DNA from: Triangularia verruculosa
Taxonomy: Eukaryota > Ascomycota > Sordariomycetes > Sordariales > Podosporaceae
Direction: 5' to 3'
NCBI GenBank assembly: GCA_033296885.1
Contig: MU864125.1
Location: 1-15,529, forward strand
Length of the DNA: 15,529 bases
Position numbers and translations under genes: made by a program. Position 1 is the first letter of the stretch. The number at the start of each line of letters is the position of its first letter. Below, one piece after another: positions 7,185-15,529 of this stretch. The notes below the pieces were generated by a model, which was given only the letters and a program-made list of their open reading frames with translations, was not told the DNA's origin and did no database searches.

Positions 7185-10100
7185 TTATACTTTAAGTTTA
7201 GAAATACCCTTCCTGACCTTAGGGTACGCTCTTTTTATTTAGGTCGGTTTAGGTATTATTGGTAGAATTCTTTTAATTTATCGGGGTAGTTTAGATTCCT
7301 TGCCGGTTCCTACGAATTATCCGTAGCTAAGTAACTTAATTAGTTAACTAAATATTCTAATTACCTTTAATTAATCTGTAAATCTAATATTTCTTTTATA
7401 TTATATTTTTTTTCTTCGTTTTTTATTACTTTTAGAATATTAGTTTTATTTATTAATAATATAGGTTCCAGAAGTAAGATATGAAAGGTGTATAACCGTA
7501 GGCGTATTATACTGGGTAACTCTAGCTCGTACGCCGTCTCCGATATCTTCTTTTTGACCTTAAATAGTCCTACTCGCCTGTGGTCTAATTTTTTACTTAG
7601 TCTCTTTATACGTAAGTTGCGTATTAATAAAAATACTTTATCCCCTTTCTTTAAGCGAGGTCTTTCGAGCCGTTTGATGTTGTAGTACTTGCGTATACGT
7701 TCTCGAACGAATTTGAGTTCTTCCTTGAGTTTAGCGTGTAGTATATGTAATTTTCCTGCTTTTACTGCCGCTTTAGGCACCTTTGCCTCTGGTCTTTGCC
7801 GTAGATCTGCCTTAAAGCTGTAGTTCGCGAAGAATAGTATGACCTTTGTTATCTCCGTAGGTGCCGTATTATATGCGAGTTGTGCCGCTAATAAGAGTTT
7901 AACCTAGTTGTTCTGTTCGAAATTAATGTAGTTTTGAAGATATTGTTTAATAATTTGGTTAAATCTCTCCGTTTGGCCGTCCGTTTGCGGGTGGTATGTC
8001 GACGACGCCTTACTCTTTACTCTTATTTGTTTTATTAAAGCCTTTTAAAACTTCGATACGAATTTAGTATCGCGATCCGTAATAAATTCTCTTAGCTATG
8101 TATGTGTCGTTGTAACGTTCCGAAATACTATATCCGTTAATTGCTCCGCCGTTTAGGTCTCTTTGTAAGGCAGGAAATATGCTTATTTAGTAAGCCTATC
8201 GATTACCGTTAAGATATTATTATATTTGACGTCCGTAGTTGTGTCCTTAGATTCTAGTAGTTTGGTAATAAAGTTTATTAATACCGAACTTTATAGTTAC
8301 TTTACTATTAATAATAATTTTAAAAACCTGTACGGCTTATACCTTTTTACTTTCGTTCTTTTATAAAGGTTATACTTTTATAGCGTTTCCTTTACGTCCT
8401 TTTTTAATCTTGGTTAATTAAAGTGTTATTTAATCTTCTCCGTCGTTTTAGTTATTCCTATATATCCCCCGAGCTTCGACTTATAGATCTCCTGAATTAA
8501 GGTCTTCTGTAGGTTTAGGTCGACGTAAGCCCTATTATTATACTAGAGCCGGTAACGATCGTCCTTCTGAATCCCCAATAGTTTTAATTCTGCCTATTGC
8601 TTCTAATCGTTACCGTCGATGTGGCTTTGATACTTATAGGTAATAGATTCTTCTCGGTATACTACGCAATACTCGGCCTATTATTAAAGCGGATGTTTAA
8701 GTGTACTTTTTGTTATTTCTTATAATAAAGGTAATAACTCCTTTTCCACCTTCTTTTTGTAATAGTCCGCCCTTTTACTTAAAGCGTTTGCTTTTATATT
8801 CTTAAACCCTTTTTTATAGTAGATTTAGAAATTAAATTCTAATAAGAATTCTAATTACCTACTTTACTTAACGTTAAGGATTTTAATAATAGTAAAATAC
8901 TTTAAATTTTTATAATCTGTATAGATCTGGACCTCGTAGTTGGTACTACTGAAATATAGTCTCTACTCCTCGAAGGCCTCGATAATAGTAAGTAGCTTTT
9001 TATCGTAGATAGGGTAATTCTTACGTAGCCCCTTTAATTTTTTCGAAAAGAATACTACTGGATATAATTTCCTATCTTCGTCTTATTATCCTAGCTACCT
9101 TCCGATAATGTAATTAGAAATATCTATCTCGACCTTAAAGGGTCGTCTTAGGTCGGGGAGCTTAAGTATTAGGTCCGCTGTAATAACGTTCTTAATAGTT
9201 TAAAAAGCCTCCTCCTACTCCTTTTCCCACTTAAATTCGGCGTCCTTCTTAGTAAAGTCGTTTAATAGCTTCACTATAGCGCTGTAATTCTATATAAATA
9301 TCCGATAGAAATTCGTAAATCTTAAAAACTTTCGAACTTTTGTCTTTAATTATTCGGCCGTTTTTACTTATAATCTCGGCCAGTCTTTAACTACCGTAAT
9401 TTTCCCTAGTTTTATTCGTACTTCTCTTAGTAAAATAAGATATTTTAGATAAACCGTCTTTTATATATAGAACTCGCTTTTATCTTTATTAACCGATAAT
9501 CCGGCTCCGTATAGCGTATTTAAAATCTCCTTAACGTACCTTTTATACTCCTCTAAAGTATATAAGTAAATAAGAATATCGTCGAGGTAGTAAATTACTG
9601 TTTTATCGAGGTACTGGCGAATCGTATAATTAACGAGGGCCTGGAAAGTCGCTAATATATTTATAAGCCTAAACGGTATAACGAGGTATTCGAAATGCCT
9701 ATAAGGCGTACGAAAAGCCGTTTTTTATTCGTCTCCCTCTTTAATTCGTATATACGTATATCCGACTAGTATATTAAGTCTAGTAAACTATTATACCCCT
9801 AATAATTAACTTCTTAGCCGCGAAATTAATAACAGTAGGTAACCGTTCTTCACTATTTCCTAATTTAATTATCGATAATCTATATATAATCGCAGGCTTC
9901 CGTCCTTCTTCGGCACGAAGAAAACAAAATATCCAACTAACGACGTAGATACTCTAATATATCCTCTTTTAATATTTTCGTTTAAATACTTCCATAACTC
10001 TTTACTTTATTTATCGTTAGTATAGTAGACTTAGAAAAGCTTAAACTTCGCTCCTTCCTTAAGCTTAATCTCGTAGTCCTATAGTCCCCTCTCCGGTAGA

Positions 10101-10833
10101 CCTTAAAGGTATTTTACCGTAAATACCGGATACCCCCGGTATTCTACCGGTACCTCCTTTTTCTCGCCTTTTTTTATATTATTATAATAGGTATATTTGT
10201 CCTTTATTACTACTACAATTTCTACCAACGTAATTATTCTTACTAACTTTATTTCTTCGATTTTATTACCTTTATCGATTAAATATATTAATACTTCTTA
10301 TATCTCTTACAGTAGTACCGTAGAAGGTACTTATCCCGCATTCTACTCCTATTATACCCCTAATCTCCTATCGTTAATTAGATACTTCCGATATTCCCTC
10401 GGTTATAGGTAACCACTATCCTTCTAATCGATATCTAAGTTATAGTCCTTATACTATAGTTATCTTAAGATTATATTCTTTTCTAGCCCTATATTTATAA
10501 TATCGAAAATTACCTTTATTATCTTTCCTAATATAATAATATCTAGTAATATCGTTTCTCTAATTACTAACTATATAGGGAAGGGTCCCTTTATAATAAC
10601 CTTTTCCTTCTTTTTCCTCTATAGAACCTAGGCTTATTATATAAACTTAAGTAAAATTAAGTCCGCTTTTACTCTACTATCTATAAATACCTATATTTAA
10701 AAACCCTTCTAACGCGCTACTACTCGTAGTCTCTTATCTTTTATACCCCTCCTTTATACCGTAGCGACCTTACTAATATATCGTTCGTAATCCTTTAAAG
10801 GTTTTCGGCCTCCGCGAAAGGCTATAGCCCTTT
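7185..10833 (-). pseudogene. pol of inner element (protease, RT, RNase H, integrase, chromodomain)
   Basis: Read from the frameshift site at 10833 down to about 7185. Protease: FIDSRVKADLI, catalytic DSG now DSR at 10673-10681. RT: FVPKKDGSLRL and IDYR near 9870-9930, then intact YYLDDILIY at 9566-9592. RNase H: about 9140-8760, ending NALSKRADYY. Integrase: zinc-binding part about 8500-8340 with His and Cys changed to Tyr; core about 8270-7960 with DRDTKF and HPQTDGQTER well preserved; C-terminal part 7780-7420 with KKGDKVFLL and LLEP. Chromodomain: about 7400-7235 (KYNIKEILD, LEYLVN, NLNYPDKLKEF), with Trp codons of the aromatic cage now stops. The true 3' end is unclear, because the frame continues past the tRNA-like sequence without a definite terminator. 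Better preserved than the outer pol, but not functional. Confidence 0.9.
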
Positions 10834-12945
10834 TCCCGACTATTATTGTACCTCTAAAGCGTCCTCTTCGATTAAACTATCTAATAGTTCGAAATCGATT
10901 AACTATCGTCGTTAAGCTTCCTTCTACTTCTTATTCCTAATACTATTCTAGGCCCTTTTCTTATTACGTATCTTTTATACTTTAGGATTAACTTTATAGT
11001 ACTTTCGGGCCTTCGTTTATAGGTAAAAAGCGCAATCCGCATTCTTATACCCCGTTAAACCAAATCTATCGGTATTCTCTTCCTAATTTACAATCTAATT
11101 AAAGTAATACCTTACGTACCTAGATATAACCTATATAATCTAAAGTTTATCTAATTTAACCGGGTCCTCCAATTTCCATAAAAAATAATCGTCTAACTTT
11201 TCCTCCGGTATTCTCTACTTCGTAAGTATATTCTATACCGGTATCGGTTCGCCTATTTAAATAAACCCCCTAATCGGCCAGTACCGGTTAAGGGCTTTTA
11301 ACTAGTAGTATTCCTTATATATATAAGCGATATACTAGAACTATAGTATCCTCCTATATTCCGGATATCGTAGGTAGATTTACGGAGTATTTCCTTTATA
11401 ATAGATATATTATCCGAATACTGGATATTCTTTTAATACTTATATAAGTCCGGTATTAACCGTCGGTCGTAATACCTAATATTTACCCTAAGTCTTTTTA
11501 TTTATAAAGAATATTACAAATTCGTTATTAAACTCCTTCTTAGAGATAATTTAATATTCGTTTCTTTACTATAATTATATAGTCGGTTAATTACTATTAA
11601 TAATTTACGTTACTTTATCCTCGAAGTTATAGTATTACTATTTAATAACTTTTCGTTATTCTTAAAACTCTACTATTACCTCTTCGAATCTTTAAACTCG
11701 CTCCTTTACCCGCCTTATAATCCCTTCCGTATTCTAGACCGAGGCGTTAATTAAAGTAAAAACCTACCTTAATTGCTATATAGTCTCTTTAGAGGGCCCT
11801 AAAGTAGTACTTTTTTCTAATTTTATAGCCCTTCTAATTAATAACTTTTATTCTATAATATAATCTTCCCCTTCGGAATCGACTATTAACTTTCCTTCCT
11901 AAGTCTTGTATCTATAGTCGCTATTGGTATAATCGTCCGCTAAATCCCGAAAATCCTCGTAAATATACTCGGCACTAGAGATCTTGATAACCCGCGTAAT
12001 TTTAACTACTACCGCCGTTTCTCTTTCTTTTTAATTAAACTACTTAAGTAACCGGTAATCTCTCTTAAAATGGCCTATTTTCCCGCAGTTAAAGCATTTA
12101 ATATTATTCTTTCCCTTAAACTATTTTTAAATTACATCCACTTCTATAGGCCCTATATAGGTAGTCCCTAAGACGTAAGTCCCGTAAGGCCGTCTTTTTT
12201 TCTTATCGTTAGGTCGGTAGGGTCCCTGTACGCGTATACCCTTACGCTCCTTATAGCGCTAATATTGCCGATCGTCGATATAGACCGTTATTGTAATATA
12301 TTCGTCGATAATCTCCGGTCGCTCTTATCGATATAGCTTATCCTTAACTTCTTCCTTAAGCCCGTTATAAAACAACTATATTAACCCTTCGTCGTTAATC
12401 TCGCTACGGAGTATATCCGTCTTAAATACTACAGCGTAGTCAATAGCAGATCTAATTTACTTAAGGTTAACTAGTCGCTCCTAGGTACGCCTACCTTCAT
12501 TATACTTTCCGAACACCTTTTTAATCTTCTCCTTAAATCCCTTATACGTCTTAAAGCACTTCTTAATAACATCCTCCCTCTCGTCGTACTTATTATCAAA
12601 ATAATCTCCTAAAATAAACTCAAACCAGGTAAAGGCCTTATCCTTAAGCCTAAACGCAGTATATACCACCTTAAATTCTTTATCCGGGAAACGGGAAGGG
12701 TAATACCGAAAATATGCCTTAAGCTGGATCAAAAATCCTCCTAGCTCTCCTTTAGCTCCTCCGTATCAGTCGGGAGCTTCGAACTTAACGCGATCTCCTT
12801 CCTTACGTAAGGTACCGATCTCCCTATAGAGTATATCGTTTTCCTATGTAAGGGCGTCGTAAAAAAGGCGCGACTTATCCTCGAGCTCCTAAATATAAGC
12901 AAGGAGTTGGTCGATAGTAGGTTAGGTATTGGTATTTCCAGCTAT
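10795..12945 (-). pseudogene. gag-like ORF1 of inner element
   Basis: The start codon is ATA at 12945-12943, aligned with the outer element's ATG, so a G-to-A change destroyed it. The same frame runs 717 codons to TAA at 10797-10795, broken by RIP stops. A capsid-like region with a readable stretch at 12732-12481 (AYFRYYPSRFPDKEFKVVY, AFTWFE) is followed by a zinc knuckle at 12096-12055. That knuckle reads CFNCGKIGHFKRDY: C-x2-C-x4-H-x4-[C], with the last Cys now Tyr (TGC to TAC). About 400 further codons of unknown function precede the frameshift site, which makes this ORF1 long for a gypsy Gag. It would form the virus-like particle and bind RNA. Confidence 0.8.
10806..10837 (-). promoter_or_regulatory. 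-1 ribosomal frameshift signal (inner, hairpin damaged)
   Basis: GGGAAAA occupies 10837-10831 in element orientation and is phased G-GGA-AAA in the ORF1 frame (TCG starts at 10839). The downstream stem is the same as in the outer copy, but its 5' arm reads TAGCCTT instead of CGGCCTT while the 3' arm GAGGCCG is unchanged. Two RIP-type transitions therefore weakened the base of the stem. The shift leads into the pol frame, and the ORF1 frame ends at 10795. Confidence 0.65.
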
Positions 12946-12954
12946 AGCGTTTAA

Positions 12955-13004
12955 CTTAGCGTCTTCAACTTATCCGATAACAAAGTTAAAGTAAATATAC
13001 AACG
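12955..13004 (-). promoter_or_regulatory. Leader of inner element
   Basis: Between U5 (ending at 13005) and the lost start codon lies the same leader as in the outer element: CGTTGTATATTTACTTTAAC and so on in element orientation. CTTTAACT and AGTTGAAG can still pair through one G-U pair in RNA. As in the outer copy, no TGG-initial tRNA primer-binding site is visible. Confidence 0.45.
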
Positions 13005-13401
13005 TATAACAAACCCCTATACAGAACCTCTAAAAAGGATACTCGGTTAAAGGCAACTTCTGACAATTAGTTCGGTACAGCTAAACAGTACACAACAAGA
13101 TATCTCAATGTAAATACAAAATCCCGTAAATACAAGTTATAATTATATACTGCGGAACTATCTACAAGCTATCTAGTTCCTCCGTATATATAGACCTATT
13201 GCCAAGACCAGGATTATTCTATCCTTCGAGAATCATAGCTAACTCCCGAGGATCATAATAATTCCCAGGAATCATTCATGATTCCTCGTGTCCCGGATAA
13301 TCCTCTTCCTATTGGTCTATCCTCCTTTCCTTTAATTGGCTACCGTGCCTCCTCTTTCCCATTAGTTGTTCTCCTCGGGTATCCACATCATATTCGTGAC
13401 A
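13005..13401 (-). repeat. 5' LTR of inner element
   Basis: 397 bp. In element orientation it starts TGTCACGAATATG at 13401. U3 is 13197-13401 and R-U5 13005-13196, the latter closely similar to the outer LTR. U3 ends are better preserved than in the 3' LTR, whereas R-U5 carries many G-to-A changes on the + strand (the end GTCACA became GTTATA). Confidence 0.95.
13227..13285 (-). repeat. Three imperfect 19-20-bp repeats in inner U3
   Basis: On the + strand the units are CGAGAATCATAGCTAACTCC (13227-13246), CGAGGATCATAATAATTCC (13247-13265) and CAGGAATCATTCATGATTCC (13266-13285). They share GAATCAT/GATCAT cores and ATTCC/ACTCC ends. They also contain inverted GAATCAT/ATGATTC words. They lie upstream of the TATA-like element, the same relative place as the unrelated 19-bp repeats of the outer U3. 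Confidence 0.6.
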
Positions 13402-13406
13402 ATATA
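13402..13406. repeat. Target-site duplication ATATA, right copy
   Basis: Matches 5901-5905. It follows directly after the CGTGACA edge of the inner element. The outer integrase frame resumes at 13407. Confidence 0.9.
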
Positions 13407-13927
13407 TAAGTACTATAATACTAAATAACTCGAAAAACTTTACTTAAAAAGAGAGGATAAAGTATTTTTATTAATACGTAATCTTTATATAAAGAAGCCT
13501 AATAAAAAGCTAGATTATAGGAGAGTAGGCCTATTTAAGGTTAAAAGGAAGATATCGAAGACGGTATATAAGCTGGAGCTACTTAATACAATATATCTAT
13601 AGTTATACACTTTTTATATCTTACTTTTAGAACCTATATTACCGGCGAATAAAATTAATACCTAAGAGGTAACGGAAGATAAAGAAGAGGAGTATAATAT
13701 AGAGGAAGTATTAAATTTACGGTTTAACGAAGGTTAATTAAAATACTTAGTTAATTAATTAGATTACCCGGCTATAGATAATTTATAAGAATTAACGGTA
13801 AATTTAAATTACCCGGATAAATTAAAAGAATTCCATCGATAATACTTAGATCGATTTAAACTAATTAAAATATTAAAAGATTTAATACCCAGATTACGGG
13901 GTATACCTATAAATCTAGATATAGAGG
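13407..13927 (+). pseudogene. pol of outer element, part 2 (integrase C-terminus and chromodomain)
   Basis: This continues the frame interrupted at 5905: KYYNTK then LE aligns with RKYYNIKRLE of the inner integrase. An open run with DKVFLLIRNL and LEL leads to FYILLLEPILP near 13640. A chromodomain follows at about 13687-13855 (EEYNIEEVLNLRF, LKYLVN, LDYP, NLNYPDKLKEFH). Both expected Trp positions of the chromodomain are TAA, i.e. destroyed TGG codons. Chromodomains of this family steer integration towards marked chromatin. The 3' end is uncertain; the frame runs into the antisense tRNA-like sequence. Confidence 0.85.
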
Positions 13928-13997
13928 AACCTCGACGGAAATCGAACCCGTACCTCTAATGTAATAGTCGACGTACTATATACTATATTATCAGGTT
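13928..13997 (-). tRNA. tRNA-like sequence / tRNA pseudogene in outer element
   Basis: Counterpart of 7113-7183, again antisense to pol. Acceptor AACCTGA/CGAGGTT retains five pairs. The T-arm and B box (GGTTCGATTTC) are intact to the same degree as in the inner copy, and the CTATTAC anticodon-loop region is unchanged. The D-arm has lost its G residues to A (ATATAGTATATAG), so the A box is destroyed. Differences from the inner copy are nearly all transitions; acceptor position 6 is a transversion. Presence at the same place in both elements shows it is an old part of the family. Confidence 0.55.
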
Positions 13998-14039
13998 AAT
14001 AAATACCTAAGGATCGAATTATAATTAACTCTACAAACC

Positions 14040-14579
14040 TTAATTACCTTAAGAGACTAAAGGATTCCCGTCGGGAGAGTCCGGAGCGGCGAGGGGTAGA
14101 GAACTCCGGGAGGAGCCAGCGATTAACTCCAGGAAGAGGTCGGGACCAGACGGAAGGTCGAAGGACAGGTCGTCCGGGAGATCCTAACTAGGCCAGTCTA
14201 ATATTGTAGAAGCCTAGTTAAGGAAAGAAAAGAGGGGAAGATTAACGGTAGAGAAGGATTACGTTTCCCCCCGCTCTAGATCCTTAATCAACCGCTCCTC
14301 GCGGACCGCGATACAACGGAATTTAATAGTCAAAGCGCGACGCTAAGTATCCACTCGCGAGAGCTTCGAAGCAACTTACAATATAATCGTACAAGCCTTT
14401 TGCTTTTCGGCGTCCAGCTTCTCTTTCTAACGACGTAAGGAAGTTATTAAGGTAGGAGTAAAGCCTAAAACATCGCAATCGACGCAGCCAGAACTTATAT
14501 AATAGTTACATTTAAAGGAGCATTCGAAAACGCAATAATCGGAGATATTAAGGGCTTTATAGGCAGAATAGAGAAGCAT
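14040..14579 (-). pseudogene. Antisense ORF of outer element (Cys-rich, coiled-coil, Ser/Pro tail)
   Basis: Unidentified. Read opposite to pol, an in-frame ATG at 14579-14577 starts 180 codons to TAA at 14042-14040, interrupted by TAA/TAG only, as expected of mutated Gln codons. Residues about 15-35 hold a Cys cluster (CVFECSFKC, eight residues, CVDC). Residues about 50-115 are Lys/Arg/Glu/Leu-rich (RRQKEKLDAEKQKA if TAG is read as Gln; VREERLIKDLERGE), likely helical. The rest is Asp/Pro/Ser-rich (DLPDDLSFDLPSGPDLFLE). Order of regions, position between tRNA-like sequence and 3' LTR, and a similar terminal Q-G-N-stop support homology with 6420-7070. Sequence similarity is weak, much weaker than in pol. 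GC content here is higher than in neighbouring pol. Confidence 0.55.
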
Positions 14580-14770
14580 TTCGTCACTAAAGATAAAAGC
14601 AACGGCTATAAGATTCTAATAGCGAAGGGTATTAGAAGGGCGTTTCGGCGTGGACTTCTTAACGTAGTTAGATATTACGGAAGAGTAGTAATAAGAAGGA
14701 AAACTTACCTAAAGAGAAAGTTATTATTAGAAAATAAATACAAGAAACTAGGCTATCGGGACGTCGGCCT

Positions 14771-14786
14771 AAGAGGGGGAGCATCG
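14771..14786 (+). promoter_or_regulatory. Polypurine tract of outer element
   Basis: AAGAGGGGGAGCATCG ends exactly where the 3' LTR begins, and is identical to the inner element's tract. It is the likely primer for plus-strand synthesis. Confidence 0.85.
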
Positions 14787-15172
14787 TGTTACAACCCTGG
14801 TATATAAATGACAATAACGATTAATTATGGAACTACGGGAAGCGGGGACTAATCGGGAGAATACTTAAAAGAACCAATCATAGTAAGGAACGATGATCAG
14901 TATGCTCAGGGCACTAAGCAGAGGAAGCAGAATACTCAGTATACTCAGGGCACTGAGCAGAGTAAGTACGACTAGGAGAAGGTCTATATATACGGAGGAA
15001 CTAGATAGCTTATAGATAATTCCGCAGTATATAATCACAGCTTATATTCACGGTATCTTATGTTTACATTGAGACATCTTATTATGCACTGTTTAGCTGC
15101 ACCGAACCAATTGTCAGAAGTAGCCTTCAACCGAGTATCCCTTTCAGAGGTTCTGTACAGGGGTTCGTCACA
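14787..15172 (+). repeat. 3' LTR of outer element
   Basis: 386 bp, TGTTACAACC to GGTTCGTCACA. Compared with the 5' LTR it has about 20 RIP-type changes, many in CpA/TpG context (GATTGGTTGTGG became GATTAATTATGG). The U3 direct repeats and the TATA-like element are unchanged. It is followed by the AGTAG target duplication. Confidence 0.95.
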
Positions 15173-15177
15173 AGTAG
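15173..15177. repeat. Target-site duplication AGTAG, right copy
   Basis: Matches 1522-1526. The following GGC ACACTATA completes the inverted repeat that the outer element split. Confidence 0.9.
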
Positions 15178-15529
15178 GGCACACTATACTCTAGATAATA
15201 CTTTCTGGTACATATGGGCCCAGTTTTTACTTTTTTTTTATGATATATATCTTTAATAAAAATAATTGAATTATCGACTTAATTATATATTATAATTTTA
15301 ATCTTTCTTAATAAAATAAATTACGATTTACTATTATTTATAACAATTTTTTTTTCGGTAGTAATAAATTTACGGTATTAAAAATAAATAGGAAGATCGG
15401 AAAAGGGTTTATAATTATATATTTAAGATTCGATATTGTTAAAACAGGTCCCCGTGAGGCCTGTAATTACAGTGGGTTGGCTGCTGTAATACTACGTGGT
15501 GTTGGTTGTGGTGGAATACTGGATTCAGC
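15178..15529. other. AT-rich right flank, no gene seen
   Basis: From 15210 to about 15435 the sequence is AT-rich and stop-filled in all frames I checked. At about 15440 composition becomes GC-richer, and CTGTAATTACAG (15461-15472) is a perfect 12-bp palindrome. I see no coding sequence in these 350 bases. Confidence 0.55.

Larger units (their letters stand above)
5906..13401 (-). mobile_element. Inner Ty3/gypsy (chromovirus-like) LTR retrotransposon, full length, RIP-inactivated
   Basis: 7496 bp on the - strand, bounded by two 397-bp LTRs and flanked by ATATA. Reading 13401 to 5906: 5' LTR, leader, ORF1 with capsid-like region and CCHC knuckle, frameshift signal, protease, RT (YYLDDILIY intact), RNase H, integrase, chromodomain, antisense tRNA-like sequence, antisense ORF, polypurine tract, 3' LTR. 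Coding parts align with the outer element throughout, so both belong to one family, but the U3 halves differ and the antisense ORF has diverged strongly. It carries fewer stops than the outer pol, with one open stretch of 137 codons in integrase. This suggests it inserted after the outer copy had already been through some mutation. Confidence 0.95.
1527..15172 (+). mobile_element. Outer Ty3/gypsy (chromovirus-like) LTR retrotransposon, RIP-inactivated, interrupted
   Basis: The boundaries are two 386-bp LTRs in direct orientation, 5'-TGT..ACA-3', flanked by AGTAG on both sides. Subtracting the 7496-bp inner insertion and one ATATA duplication leaves an element of about 6.1 kb. Order on the + strand: LTR, leader, gag remnant with an internal deletion, protease, RT, RNase H, integrase, (inner element), rest of integrase, chromodomain, antisense tRNA-like sequence and ORF, polypurine tract, LTR. 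Roughly two dozen differences separate the LTRs by hand count, all but one of them transitions, most of them G-to-A or C-to-T in the 3' copy. The element cannot encode functional proteins: stops are frequent and the RT active site reads YFNDV, not YFDDV. Confidence 0.95.

Noticed and set aside
7185..7187. TAA on the - strand abutting the tRNA-like 3' end, considered as the pol stop
   Set aside because: It is not in the pol frame as defined by the integrase and RT codons; the pol frame itself continues past this point.
7488..7685. Open frame of 65 codons on the + strand
   Set aside because: Complement of the well-supported integrase C-terminal region on the - strand.

Overview
The window looks like an AT-rich, repeat-inactivated block from the genome of a filamentous ascomycete (Pezizomycotina). 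It holds no intact host gene. Almost everything recognisable belongs to two Ty3/gypsy-type LTR retrotransposons, one nested in the other in opposite orientation. Both are riddled with C-to-T and G-to-A transitions. CAA and CAG Gln codons have become TAA and TAG, TGG Trp codons have become stops, and CpA/TpG is depleted while CpG persists. This is the signature of repeat-induced point mutation (RIP) or a closely similar process.

Layout. 1-1521: AT-rich flank with a decayed palindrome and possible DNA-transposon end near 706-780 and a 10-bp tandem repeat at 851-906. 1527-15172: outer element, + strand, with 386-bp LTRs (1527-1912 and 14787-15172) and 5-bp target duplication AGTAG. 5906-13401: inner element, - strand, with 397-bp LTRs (13005-13401 and 5906-6302) and target duplication ATATA. 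It sits inside the integrase C-terminal region of the outer element, whose reading frame resumes in register at 13407. 15178-15529: AT-rich flank that becomes GC-richer near 15440.

Both elements share one plan: LTR, a leader with a self-complementary segment, ORF1 (gag-like, with a CCHC knuckle in the inner copy), a GGGAAAA slippery heptamer followed by a hairpin, then pol in the -1 frame. Pol runs protease, reverse transcriptase, RNase H, integrase and chromodomain. After pol come a tRNA-like sequence and a second ORF, both ANTISENSE to pol, then a polypurine tract and the 3' LTR. The outer copy has lost about 1.4 kb of gag in frame, including capsid and zinc knuckle.

The least ordinary signals are: (1) the antisense ORF with a Cys-rich start, a coiled-coil-like middle and a Gly/Ser/Pro-rich end, present in both elements; (2) the antisense tRNA-like sequence beside it, with recognisable A and B boxes, also in both; (3) the frame-correct -1 frameshift signal; (4) two LTR types with the same core promoter/R/U5 but unrelated, internally repeated U3 halves. 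All domain calls come from reading translations by eye; no database search was possible.
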